Source: Favolaschia claudopus
Lineage: Eukaryota > Basidiomycota > Agaricomycetes > Agaricales > Mycenaceae
Length of the DNA stretch: 64,000 bases
NCBI GenBank assembly: GCA_037176885.1
Contig: JAWWNJ010000001.1
Location: 4,898,001 to 4,962,000, forward strand
Direction of reading: 5' to 3'
The notes beneath the pieces were generated by a model that saw only the letters and a program-made list of their open reading frames with translations, made no database searches and was not told where the DNA came from. Positions 11,054-21,662 of the stretch are shown in pieces. The translations under genes were made by a program, and so were the position numbers. Within the stretch, counting starts at the first letter, position 1. Each line of letters begins with the position of its first letter.

Positions 11054-12127
11054 TCACGCGGCATTCTGGCTAACCTCTGGATCGGCGGCAGTCTGAGTAC
11101 CGGGTTTAGAGTACTCAGCCGGCTCTATGAGCCAAAACAGCTCTGTGAGATTGCTGATTTTCTCAGCACTGCAATGAATTTGAATCTTGGCGCCATTGGC
11201 GCGCGACCTGAGATGATATGATACATTGTGAGTCCGAATCGGACACCCCACGAACGTATATATATGTGTGTGTGTTCCACTCACCCGCCCTCCACGTCCA
11301 CGTACACTGTTATTTTGCGGTATCAGCAGCATGCAAGCAAGCAGTCAAGCCTGTTTGTGTATTAATAATACTCACGGCGCGTAGCGACGTTGCCGATTCT
11401 GGGACGCGTCAAGTAAGAAGAACACGCAAACAGCTATAAGATTTCGTAAGACGCAGGAAGGCCCACTCACGCATAGCTTCCCGGAGATCGACCCGTATAG
11501 TCTTCGAGGAACATCCACTCCTGATAGGCGGGCGTGTCTTCCCCCGCCGCCGCCTTCGAGCAGGTGACCTGCACGCCGTCTACGGCATCGCCGTCGGCTT
11601 ATGGTCCCTGTGAGCTCGCAGCTAGGACTAGGAGAAAACCCGATGCCTCACCGTCGAGACCCCCGACGGCTTCGAGGTACGTGCCGGTCTTCGCGTTGAC
11701 GATGCTATAGCAGCCCTCGTTCTTCGAAGGATGGACTTCCCAGACTTGGTTCCCGTAGGCCTTGCCGTCGGACGGCTGGTGGGGGGCCCAGGCGACGACT
11801 TTACTTCCTAGTGTGAATTCGCTGTATTAGCCAAGCGCATCCTGATCGTGTCAATCCAAACAATGTGTTTACCGTCGGCTTTCTTTCCTATGAATTTCCA
11901 ACATCTTTCAGTAAGAATTTGTGACACGATGAAGAAGTTAGAAGAACAGCCAACCAACCATTTGCGAGATCGAGCCTCGTCTGGGACAGCACGTTGGTGA
12001 TTGTATCTATGTAGCAGCACGAAGGTTATAGGTTATAGCGCGAGCATGCATGATGGATGGGCATAGATGCTCCAGAGAAAGAAAGAGCTGTTAAGTACGC
12101 ACAGATACCGTTGAAAGCAGTGGCCAT
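11054..12127 (-). CDS. Beta-trefoil (ricin-B/CCL2-like) lectin, copy 1
   Basis: The product is a predicted cytoplasmic carbohydrate-binding protein of about 170 residues; no signal peptide is present. It starts MATAFNGI at 12127. Exons splice to give YTITNVLSQTRLDLANG, a five-codon microexon (KKAD), and SKVVAWAPHQPSDGKAYGNQ followed by VWEVHP. The central exons give TCSKAAAGEDTPAYQEWMFL, and the last exon ends EYSKPGTQTAADPEVSQNAA with TGA at 11054-11056. The Q-x-W triplets (QVW, QEW) are the hallmark of ricin-B trefoil folds. The paralogue at 39032-40047 keeps the same exon plan, and the comparison guided splice choices. Related mushroom lectins bind glycans and often act against nematodes or insects; that role is inference here. 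A neighbour (12854-13375) was duplicated together with it. Confidence 0.85.
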
Positions 12128-12853
12128 GCTGATCGCTGACTGTGAACACCTAGGTGGGTTATAAGCGTGAGTTAAATACACACTGAGGAAAGAAACAGCG
12201 CGCACTGGGTTTTATACACCTCGAGCTTCGGTAGCCCCGGGTCAAGAGGTGGGGATATTATACCTTCATGGGTTAGATTAACTGTAGTCTGTTGGTAGAC
12301 GAAAAACCGCGTTGGAACGGCGGAGCCCGAGTCTGCCACGCTAAATGGATATTTGGGAGACGCAGGCGAAGGATAATGATGCTAACAGCGCAGCCTAAGT
12401 ACTTAGTTTGCGATGATCAGTTGACAGCGTAGCTCGGTAGCGACCCACGTACTTTCGCGAGAGATGCATCACGGCTGGCTTGAAACTAAGTACTGCAAGC
12501 CATCGAAAATTAGTAGGCCCTAATCCTGAGCGAAGCGGGGAGTAGCAGGTTGTGGTGATGGAGAAGGCCGAGCTAGTTAATCCTAGCTCCATTGCACCAG
12601 TATCGGGCTTCAAAAGATTAATAGCTGTTGGCTATAGGCGTGAGCTTTGAGTAGTTTACGACTCTATCCGTGATAGTATCTGTTTCGTTGGGTGAATATA
12701 CGGGCGTCCTCGCTATCTTGCGCTCAAATCCTGATTAGAATGACGAGAAGCACATGCATAGGAATATAATGTTAGATGTCTACATACGGAGTTTGCGCCA
12801 TAGATCGCTCCTTGTGTGATTCTGGTAGTGGCACGGATGCAATACCGTCACCT
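12128..12853. other. Spacer between lectin 1 and the orphan gene
   Basis: No coding exon is seen. The spacer is recognisably homologous, in inverted orientation, to 38346-39031: segments such as gatactatcacggatagagtcgtaaact (minus strand) recur near 38424. It therefore belongs to the segmental duplication and includes the lectin promoter. Confidence 0.6.
12211..12216 (-). promoter_or_regulatory. TATA box of lectin copy 1
   Basis: The minus strand reads CGAGGTGTATAAAACCCAGTG about 85 bases upstream of the start. The second lectin copy has CGAGGTATATAAAAGCCAGTG in the equivalent place, so the core promoter is conserved between copies. Confidence 0.75.
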
Positions 12854-13375
12854 CTAATGCCAGCCCAACCCAAACGTATACGTCAAAGCCTGACCATACT
12901 CATTGAACACCTAGTATGTCACGATGGGCTGTAGACAAAAGATACAACCTTGAATTCAAGTTCACTCACCTTCGCATGAACCGTCTCCCCGCCATCGAAT
13001 CTCTCCTTCAGCATCTCAGTATGCTCGTCGGCGTCCAGAGCCTTCCTGAATGATTGAACCTCAACATACCACCCCTCTTGAAAGTCCTGGAAGCCCTCTT
13101 CAGTCGACACGTCGCCTGTGACATGAATGGCGAGTCAATAAGTATGCGAAAGTGGCACATTTGAAATAAGTTAACGCACGGACAACTCGGTCGACAAATT
13201 CTCCGATTGTGAGATTCTCGTTGAAATCGGCGCCACGCGAGAATCCTCCCCATGAGCGCTTGACGTTGATCCACATGTCCCCGTTGCGTCGGTGTCCTTT
13301 TTTCATCGAGCCGCGACCTTGCGCGTTCCGGGTCGACGGAGGATAGACGGTGTTGTTCCTGGAGTAGAAAGCCAT
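12854..13375 (-). CDS. Orphan 134-residue protein linked to lectin
   Basis: I do not recognise this family. The start (13373-13375) gives MAFYSRNNTVYPPSTRNAQG. Three exons join in frame through introns that begin gtgcgt and gtgagt. The protein has a basic N-terminal third (MKKGHRRNGDMWINVKRSWG), a middle rich in acidic and aromatic residues (EEGFQDFQEGWYVEVQSF), and a C-terminus ALTYTFGLGWH before TAG at 12854-12856. There is no signal peptide, membrane segment or cysteine pattern. It lies upstream of lectin copy 1 on the same strand. A decayed copy sits in the same relation to lectin copy 2 at 38127, so the two genes travel together. A soluble partner or co-effector of the lectin is possible but is only inference. 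Confidence 0.6.
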
Positions 13376-13908
13376 TTGCAGGTTTTGAGTCCGACCGAAT
13401 ATGATACTTTAGTAGTAGCGAGCGAATATTTCGGAGTGGCAGTCAGTTTCAAAGTGGCAGTCGTGGTGAGAAACAAAGGGCGAATTTGCCTTTGTTTGAG
13501 ATCAAGGGCCAAGGCTTCATCACTTTGCCTTTTGATGCGAGTACCGGGTATCGCAGCCTCTTGTTCCGAACCACCATGGCCATGTACAAGACGTCAAAAC
13601 CTTCGCAAGTTTTGTCACCTTTGCCAGATATTCCGCCCAAAGCTCAGTCAAAGCTGGCAATGATCTACAGTATGTGAAAGAAAATCACCTGAAATGCTTT
13701 CCTTCGAGCCAGGCACGACTCCTGCACAAGCTCGACTCAACGAAAAGCGTCGGTACAAAATGCTTTACACTGCTTCGACTGCCATTAAATCTGCTAATTA
13801 TTTTTAGGGCAATCAAGCAATTGCCACACCCTTCATCTGATTTTCTAAGGCGACCCTTGGATTGCTGCCGTATACAAAGAAGAACGGCAACTGATTGGAT
13901 TTACAAAA
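13376..13908. other. Orphan-gene promoter and NmrA 3' flank
   Basis: The first 245 bases upstream of the orphan gene are conserved in the second copy (37880-38126), which suggests retained promoter sequence. No TATA box stands out. The rest shows nothing recognisable. Confidence 0.4.
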
Positions 13909-15095
13909 TCAAGCGGGAAGCGCTTCCTTCGGAATCAACTCCGCAATCTCCTTCCAAGTGCGTGGCTTGCGTGCAAGAATTTCAGGGTCCGTCGGTAGCT
14001 TCCCGCCGAAAACTTCAAAACAGTGCGTTCGTTAATCTTGATGCAGAACAATGAAAAAATTGCGTACACCCAACAGCACCAAACGTTCGGTACATATCGC
14101 CCAATGCCGGGGCAAGAATCCCTTTGATTGGGATGGACGGAAATGCTTCAAGCCAAGCGTCCAGCTCGACCTCTTTATATACGATGGTCTTCCCCGAAAC
14201 TATGAACGGGCTACGTGAGTAAGCTCCCATGTTATACTCTCCATGCACTCACCTCTCGCGAACTCCTCCACAATCTCGTCCATCGAAATCATCGTCCCCG
14301 CCCTAACCTCCGACCCCACCCCCAACTCCCCCCGCTCAATCTGCGCCTGCACATACAACCCAAAATCATTTGCCGTATCGCTCAGCGGGACACGCGTCGT
14401 CCCGGGGAACGGCATCTCAAACGTGTAGCTGCTCCCATCTCCCTGCCGCTTGAGCGCATAAAACGCGCCGGCGATGTTGCCGGACCAGAAGCCCGGCATG
14501 GCGACGGCGAGCGGGGCGCCCGAGGCGCGCGCGTAGACTTCGACGGCGGCTTTGGAGTCGGTGAATTGTGCGAGAGAGAAGCGGCCTTGCGAGATTTCGG
14601 TGTGCGAGGGGAGGGAGGACCAGATGAGCATTTTGACGTTGGCTGCTTTCGCGGCGTCGACGAGGAGCTTTCCGACGGCGATTTCCTGGATGGATGGATC
14701 ACACGTCGGTGAGCAAGGGTTAACGGAAACCAAGAAGTCAACTCAAACCTTTTCTTTGTCAAGATATTCATTCCAGTTCGTCATGGTCTGCATCGCCGAA
14801 ATATTCGAAGGCGAACAAGAACGTAAACAAAGGAATAACGCACGAAAGCGATATCCGCCCCCGCAAACGCATTATATGCGTCCTCTGCTTTGTCCACCGA
14901 AAGCGTCACATGGACCATCTCCACCCCCTGCTTCGAAAAATCCTGCGCAGCGGGCTTGGTGACGTCGCGACTCAGCCCGCGCAGGCGGTAAGGTCTCTCG
15001 GAGGCGATCAAGGCGCGGGCAACGCTTCCGCCTTGCTTGCCTGTGATGCCGACGATGACGGCGAGGGGTGCGGTGGTGAGTTTCGAGACGGCCAT
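13909..15095 (-). CDS. NmrA-like NAD(P)-binding protein
   Basis: The product belongs to the NmrA/HSCARG group of atypical short-chain dehydrogenases, which bind NAD(P) and act as redox sensors or reductases. The ATG at 15093-15095 starts MAVSKLTTAPLAVIVGITGK; an upstream in-frame start was rejected because the glycine motif GITGKQGGSVARAL sits best near the N-terminus. Later exons give TMTNWNEYLDKEK, VKMLIWSSLPSHTEISQG, MPGFWSGNIAGAFYALKRQG and DTANDFGLYVQAQIERG. The last exon supplies VFGGKLPTDPEILARKPRTW and ends EALPA with TGA at 13909-13911. All exons join in frame; the final splice uses donor gtgctgttg. The length is about 310-330 residues, normal for the family. The substrate is unknown. 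Confidence 0.85.
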
Positions 15096-15725
15096 GCTGT
15101 TGGAGAGGGTGTCTGTTGTTGGTGGGAGAGAATCGAGATGGGTTGGTTTGTTGTTTTTTTCTCTTGGTTTTCGTCGCACTTTTGAACGGTTCTGACTTGA
15201 CGATTCGGATAGGCGAAGTTGGGGCAGGCTACGTCACGTGTGCGCGCGGGAGATGACTGAGCGATTACTGACGATTCAATAGGGATGATTAACCTGTGAC
15301 AGGCGATCTTTAGAAATCAGATGGACCGTTGGAGTCCTTGTCGAGGTGCGAAAATCCAGACACACTTAGCCCTCGAATAAGTTTGGATCGCTAAACACAG
15401 AGCTGAACTTGAAACGAAGAACCGTCCTCGCTCGCAGTCGACTGCCAAGTCTAGCATGGAATACTTACATTTAGCGTCTCAATACTTACTGAGTCGATTT
15501 TCACAAAATTATCCAATCCGAGTCAGAGTCACCACCAAATCTCGGGACCGACAGACACAATTTATTTTTGCCTTTTTGGTTTTGGTGCGCTTGATCAAAC
15601 TCCGTTTGTACGGCTATTCATAAGCTGTTCCCAAGCGCGGATCTTTTCCCCGTTGACCACGTTCACTCCATCCAATTTCCAATTTGTCTTTCGTTCAAGT
15701 ACGATATGGTATTAAGACTACGAGT
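15096..15725. other. Intergenic, NmrA promoter / F-box 3' end
   Basis: This is 630 bases between two minus-strand genes. No TATA box, repeat or exon was recognised. Confidence 0.4.
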
Positions 15726-17387
15726 CTACGAAAAACAAAAATCCTGCTCCACTGGCATATCCCACTCGTCACGGTCTTGCTTCGTCCGACTCCGTTTGCT
15801 ACTCGACATTAATATTCCCCTCTTCTTCTTCGTCTTCCGATTCTTGCTCCTCCTCAACTGCCGAAACCGTCCCTTGATCCTGGCCCATTCGCTCCCCCTC
15901 TTGAATCGTTCAAAAATGAGGCCGTCTCTTCGTTCTGCTTCCATATCTGGTGCCCTCGCACACAAACAATGCGTTTTCTCTTCCCGACAATGCGAACAGT
16001 ACCACCAATCCTCCTCGCCGTAAAAATCCATGTCCTCTTTTGGCGCGTTATCGGCTGCGAAGAAATATGCGCGACTGAGGCTGTCTGGAGGCGAGCCGTC
16101 ACTGAGAAGGAGGCGGACTGTGATGGTCGGGGGTATTGGGATCTCGGAATGTCGGAGACGGGGAGGTATGATGAGGGTGGTGATGCCAGGATGCGCGGCG
16201 AGGAATTCCGGCAACCAGTGTGCTTGAGTCGTCCATCCTTCATCGATGGTGAGGGATTCAAGCCCTGACCATAGCGCTTCACTGTCTTTAACAGCGAGAT
16301 GCTCGTTTCCCGTGGTGTGTATCAACTCCAGCGCACTGATATCCGGACAAATATAGCGTATGAGGGAAACACCACTTGAATTGAGCGCGGATTCTTTCAA
16401 TCGGAGGGTTTGGAGACGAGGGAAAGGCAGAGGCCGCGGCGAGTCGATCTGCGAGTCTTTCGTTTCGGGTCCACAGAAATTACCCATGATTTCCAGGGAT
16501 TCGAGATTCGGTAATGCAAACGTCTGCGTGAACGCGTGAAAACCTGCACAGACTTTTTGCGTCCACATGTCACAGGCAAACGGGAAGCTGAAGCTGACGG
16601 CGAGGGACGTTATGGTGGGTGCGTCGATCAAGTGGTTTCGAAGGATTGGGGGAACTGGAAAGGGAGGGAAGTTCCGGAGAATGAGGGTCGTCACGGAGGA
16701 AGATGGGTTCAGGAGTTGGGATACTTCTGTTCGCCGGTAATCGCCTGACAAATCGATATCCAAACGGTGAACACATCGAAAGGCGGAGAGATGTTGGAGG
16801 TGGAGGGTGGAGTGAACTCGAAGTGAACGGACGGATCGAGCGAGGCTGAAGACATCTTTTAACCAAGGCACCTTATCCCGTAAATGCACCTCGAGGATCG
16901 AAATGTGTATGGAATGAAGGTCTGCCGTGAACGCCCCACGATTGGCCAGAATATATTCGCAGAATTTCTGAGCTTGATGGATCCACCTTGCATGGACGGA
17001 GAACGTGTTCCAGCGATGCAGAGATGGTCCTATCAGCGCAAGAATGTGTTCCATCTGTCTATGCGATGCCCCGACATAGTATTCGCTTTCAAGAAGGTAG
17101 GGCCTGAGATTGACACTGATGTCCAGCGACCGCGTTCCGGAGCGCTTCAGGAACTGTGCGGCCCAGGCAAGGGAGCGCGAACGGTGAGACAGGTGGATGT
17201 GCGTCCATAACTCCGAAGATGCGAGTGTTAATTCGCGGAATCGCCGACTGATCTGAGTGGCGGAGATGGGGAAGGGTGGGAGGCGACTTCGGGTGGGTAT
17301 TGGGGCGTCAGATACAAATTTCAGAATGGCAGCGAGAATCTCATCGGGGAGCGATGAGATTTTGAGAGGCTCCGAGGGGACTAGCAT
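15726..17387 (-). CDS. F-box/LRR-like protein, 553 residues
   Basis: A single uninterrupted frame encodes an F-box protein, the substrate adaptor of an SCF ubiquitin ligase. The F-box lies at the N-terminus: SLPDEILAAILKFV, then ISRRFRELTLASSELWTHI. It is followed by leucine-rich, LRR-like sequence in the middle, for example LPNLESLEIMGNFCG and FPRLQTLRLKESAL. The C-terminal 80 residues contain a Cys/His pair pattern (WYCSHCREEKTHCLC) that could bind a metal, then a very basic tail (RRSKNRKTKKKRG). The start MLVPSEPLKIS is the first ATG. F-box proteins of this plan are strongly expanded in agaricomycetes and their targets are mostly unknown. Confidence 0.85.
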   Translation of the reverse strand: MLVPSEPLKISSLPDEILAAILKFVSDAPIPTRSRLPPFPISATQISRRFRELTLASSELWTHIHLSHRSRSLAWAAQFLKRSGTRSLDISVNLRPYLLESEYYVGASHRQMEHILALIGPSLHRWNTFSVHARWIHQAQKFCEYILANRGAFTADLHSIHISILEVHLRDKVPWLKDVFSLARSVRSLRVHSTLHLQHLSAFRCVHRLDIDLSGDYRRTEVSQLLNPSSSVTTLILRNFPPFPVPPILRNHLIDAPTITSLAVSFSFPFACDMWTQKVCAGFHAFTQTFALPNLESLEIMGNFCGPETKDSQIDSPRPLPFPRLQTLRLKESALNSSGVSLIRYICPDISALELIHTTGNEHLAVKDSEALWSGLESLTIDEGWTTQAHWLPEFLAAHPGITTLIIPPRLRHSEIPIPPTITVRLLLSDGSPPDSLSRAYFFAADNAPKEDMDFYGEEDWWYCSHCREEKTHCLCARAPDMEAERRDGLIFERFKRGSEWARIKGRFRQLRRSKNRKTKKKRGILMSSSKRSRTKQDRDEWDMPVEQDFCFS

Positions 17388-19478
17388 AGTTGTATGTCTA
17401 CCTTTCGTGATTGGGGCGTTTCAGTTATATACACACGAGGCGGTGCTGAAGCAGTGCACGATATGTTCGCGCTGGATAGCCACGGCTACAAGAAGTTACA
17501 AGTACACCGACTTGTATGCATGTTCTGATCGACAAATATCTTGTCTAGAAGAGGTTCTCAGCACGAACAGTACACTTGGTTGGAAATTCAACCCACTGAT
17601 GGTCAAGTTGAACCGTGGGAACCCGACTGTCGGTAAACTCGCCGGAACACGAAAACGTAGCCACTGCCGGTCGGTCGCTGGCGGCGAATCAAGAATCGCG
17701 CGAGGTTTTCCAGAACGCATGCTCTGGAAGCTTACGCTCGCTAATTGACACAAACATTGGCATCTGAAAATCGAACGGGCATCAGCGCCACAAAAGGAAA
17801 CGAACACAGTTTGAACACGGTAAGTACCTGAAGAGTTGAAATTCATGTATCCATGCATGGTAAGTCACACTTTGTAAACTTGGCATTTCCACAGTTGTAC
17901 CGCTCATTCAATTTGTTGGTAGCTCCCTCACTCTTTCCAATAAAAGATACGACTTGTATTCATCATAGTTAGGTGTCCTTCAACGCCTCCTAAAAATGAA
18001 AATGAAAATGAGGGATGCTGGGTGAAACTGCTACGGTTCTTGAAGTATGGGGCGATATACTGTGCAAAAAGTATTTTCAGGTTAGTTCCGATTTTTCGTG
18101 AAAAAACGATCAACTTCACCGGGACGCAACTTCAACTTTTGTGCAACTTCAATCTTGCAAAGAACAACTTTGATATGGACAAGTTGGAGGTAGGAGCAAC
18201 TTGAAACTGTGCTCATGACAACTTGCGGGACGGCTTGCTGCGACTTCGAGCACGGCAATTCCGCATTTCACGGCCCGATGATGATGGGTTGGATGGCCGG
18301 TTTGTTTTACCCAATTTGCCGTGATATGATAGCTCGGCGTCGTTCGGCCTCACAAAAATCTGCAACCTACCATGGGCCAGTGTGCCTGATTCGACGCCTA
18401 TAGTCCTGTAGACTGCCCAAGAAGATGACAAGTATTCAAATCGATGTATTCAATGGTCACTCACGAATATTATTACAGTAATACTAGTCTGTTTAATTTT
18501 GAACACTGACCAAATGTGAGTGGGTTGAGCCGTGCGGAGATGCTATGATGAGTAATTCCGCACCTTCACTTCCCAGATTTTGACTTGATTGAGTCCACTG
18601 CTTGGCAGACGAAGCTTCAATTCAATTACTAAGTTGGTGGCAAATTTTCAGCGAATACGGTATCCCCAGGGCGAGATTGAACCTACTAGCTGGACTGGCG
18701 GTGTATGTTCCAACTTGAATATTGTTGAACGTAGTGAGCCTTTTTAATCGTTGAATCAGTGTACGATAATTTTTCACAGGAGATATAATCATCCATGAAT
18801 TACTAATAATGGAGCTTACTTATTACCAAAATTCTGTCAAGACAGAACCTGCACCGCGAGAAGTTGAAAGTGTATCCAAGGAATGTGAAGTCGCTCCACC
18901 TGAAAACATCGTTGGCTCAAAGTTGCCGCAATTTGGAGTTATATAATTGCAAGTTGCATCTCGCCCCGAGTTGTCGCTAAAGCCGAAGTTGCTGCAAATT
19001 GTGCACAAATCGGAAGGTTGTCTCCAAAAACTTTTTGCACACTATGTCTGCCATATTGAAGCTTAAAGCTTGAAAACCTTGTTCCATTTAGATTCTACAG
19101 GTTTTATTTTTTGTATTTGCAGGTATAGCTTGTATTCCCTGGCGCCGGTAGAGGGCTCCTTGAGGGTCAGGTCGCTGCCGTTCAGGGGTATGAGTAGGCG
19201 GTACCCCTCGTGGGCCCTTGCCTTATTATTATTATTATTGTTGTTCAATTTCTGACTACAACCAACGCCGAATGTTCGATGAGAAGATCTCGAGATTATT
19301 ATCACAGGGGTGCTGTCAAGGCAGCTCCATAACAGTTGAGCGCTTGCTTGCATGGCATCAGTGCTGAAAATTGTGTGGGGGCCACAGACTCGGAGATCTT
19401 GAATTAGCATTGTGATGTTGAACTCAAGTTGAACTGTGTAAAAATTGTCGTACGACTCAGAGCAAGCGAAATTGACGG
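17388..19478. other. Gene-poor, AT-rich region with CAACTT motifs
   Basis: No gene was found across 2 kb. Between 18120 and 18260 the motif caactt recurs (gcaacttcaactttt, acaactttgat, gcaacttgaaact). Between 18850 and 19010 the reverse form aagttg recurs. This suggests the two ends of an old element in inverted arrangement. The stretch also has runs of gaaaatgaaaatga near 17995. No transposase or reverse transcriptase motif was seen. Confidence 0.45.
19130..19250. repeat. GC-rich segment ending in an ATT microsatellite
   Basis: A GC-rich block of about 95 bases (cctggcgccggtagagggct onwards) sits in AT-rich surroundings and ends in five to six TTA/ATT units (about 19222-19240). The arrangement resembles the 3' end of a short retroposed element, where a simple-sequence tail follows the body, but no flanking duplication was established. 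Confidence 0.4.
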
Positions 19479-21268
19479 ATGATCATTTGGAAGCACGCAT
19501 ACGTAATTTGTACGTAAGTCTTCTCCCTTGTCCTCGAACACCCCGCATCCTCCTCTTCACCCCAAAGCGACGGCAGCGCTCCGCGCGCCGTATCCGCCAT
19601 TATGGCGGGGGGAAGTCTCGGACGATGCAGTCGCTGCGGCTGCTTCAAATCTGCAGCTAGTCAAGGTCCGCCATCTATCCCCCATTTCCTTCAGCTTATC
19701 TCACGCAGCTAAAATTTAGTATGCCGGGGGTAGGTGGCTGGGACTGTGTTTAGTGTCAATATCTCAGCCTTTGAATTCTCAGTTGCAAGCATCGCGCTAC
19801 TCGTAAGTATCGTTCAATGCCTCCAACAATTTTCTGACATACCGTCGCAGGTCTTTGACTATCTCTTGACGCTAAATTTGGAGGTCAGGAAAATTTCGCA
19901 CTATAACAGGCTCTCATGTGGGCGTGTACAGATCACTCTCGTTTGGCCACGCCGATGGTCGATATCAAAGATCCTATTTATGTTATCGAGATATCTCCCG
20001 TTCGCAGAGGTCCCACTCTTGCTCTATTGTGCGTGCGCACTATTTGAATACTCGCGCTTCGGTCCATGCTCAAAGTGACACAGATATATTCTCTGTAAAT
20101 CCTAGTTTGATGGTGAGCCAGCGGAACACTGAAGCAGCCATATGCCGCTCACATAGTTATCTCAAGGCGTGCAAGATCGTTAATTCTGCTCTTATCAGTG
20201 AGCCTGAGAAGTCTCTTTATCCGCAACGACTGAACTCTACGCAGTCGCACGTCTTAGTGGTATTTCATTGGCGGAAGGTGTGTTTCCCCATCACTCCCTT
20301 CACGAACCAACCTCACTTCGCCATCAATCCAGCAATCCTGGTCTTGCGCACATATGCCGTGAGCGGCCAAAACGCTCGCATCCTCCGCATCTTTGGTAGC
20401 GTGTGGGCGGTAAGCAACTCAACTTACTTATCTTTATCCCTCCGATCCATACTTACTTGAATAGGTCGGGGTCACGACATCTCTGGTGACCCTCTCGCTT
20501 TTCATACGCAGCTCCAAATGCAAGTCATACCCGCTGTTTCGTCGACGCAAAACCTCACTACATACATCACACCGCACAGATGCTATCACACCCCTCAACC
20601 TCCAAGGGTGCGACCTGGCTGGTGGAACCTTCATCCTCGTCGGAATACCCTTTATCATACTCGTTCTAAATGAACTCCGTGCGTCCTCCCTCTCCGTCTG
20701 TCTCTCTGCCGTCCTGCTGATCCATCCGTATGTACTAGTGCTAATGATCTACACCCTGTGGGTCGGGCTCAAAACATACCGCCACTCTCGCAATCCCCTT
20801 GTCGTGACACTGTACGTCGACGGTATGATGTACTTTGTATTTCTAAGCGGTTCGTCATCCCCACCTCCCCTCGTCGACACTGTCTTGACGCGCTTTCTCA
20901 TAAGGGCTGGTCGATAGCGAACCTCATAACGCTGATTGCTGGACCCGTACGTACCGCCTCTCTCACCCTCATTTGCTTTGCCCGTCCGATCGAATAAAAT
21001 CCTTCAGGCGCACTCTCAAGACCTGCTAAACGGGTATGTAGTCTGACTCACACTTGACCAAATTCCGCTCGGCTACATACTGAGGAATGAATTTTAAAGC
21101 CTCGTCCGGGTCTTACACGCCGCCCTCTCCTGCCGCATCATCCTGCACGTAAGGCAGGCAGACCAAAAGCGGCGAGAAATGCCGAGTAATGAAGAAGAGA
21201 TTGGGTCGCTGGATCTTGATGTAGGGAACACGCAGCTTGTGCATCGCGAGACGACGTTTGTATTATAG
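19479..21268 (+). CDS. DUF6533 seven-helix membrane protein
   Basis: The product is a multi-pass membrane protein of the fungal DUF6533 family, often regarded as receptor-like; the function is unproven. The first coding exon ends at 19665 with NLQLVK. A 10-base microexon (19730-19739) restores the frame to give [20 protein letters not shown], the family's hallmark with the D-Y-x-L-T-L core. Then follow [55 protein letters not shown] and [16 protein letters not shown]. The C-terminal part gives [20 protein letters not shown] and ends TTFVL with TAG at 21266-21268. The start is uncertain: an ATG at 19479 joined through an intron to CG|ACGGCAGCG near 19570 fits best, since no in-frame ATG lies in the first clear exon. 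Confidence 0.75.
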
Positions 21269-21662
21269 CGATTGGATTTTTGACTCAATTCCTGCCCTCT
21301 TTTCATTGTGGCAATGCGGACTCTGGAGGATGTTTGGTGTTCGCCTCAATGATACGCTATGCCACGGAGGGCCGGGTTGAAGATACATGGCCGGTCTATC
21401 GAAATCTCACGTCTATCCGCTTAACGCGACCATGAAGTGTTCTTCTTCACAAACCTCACCAACAGCACAGTACTTAAACTTGAAATTTGTAGGGCACGGC
21501 GATTCACGTGTTCGCGTTCGCGCCCACGTGACAACAATGGCCAGCCACCTTGTTTGCCCGTATAAAGCCTCGGTACCGTACACCTCGTCTCTCTTCATCT
21601 TCTCTCTCCTCATAAACTTACCTACGTACTCTCCCGGCGAGAATACTCCTCAGATCGTCACC
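21269..21662. promoter_or_regulatory. Promoter region of the F-box pseudogene
   Basis: A TATA-like tataaa lies at 21561-21566, about 100 bases before the F-box ATG, after the GC-rich cgcccacgtgacaac. An open frame continues upstream from the F-box ATG, but it has no family resemblance. Confidence 0.45.

Larger units (their letters stand above)
10560..13620 (-). repeat. Segmental duplication, arm 1 (orphan + lectin)
   Basis: Read on the minus strand, this block matches 37880-40150 on the plus strand. Conserved parts are the orphan gene's upstream flank, orphan exon 1, the spacer, the lectin promoter, all lectin exons and the lectin 3' flank. Similarity is clear but diverged, so the duplication is not recent. 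The arms are inverted and about 24 kb apart. Boundaries are approximate. Confidence 0.75.
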
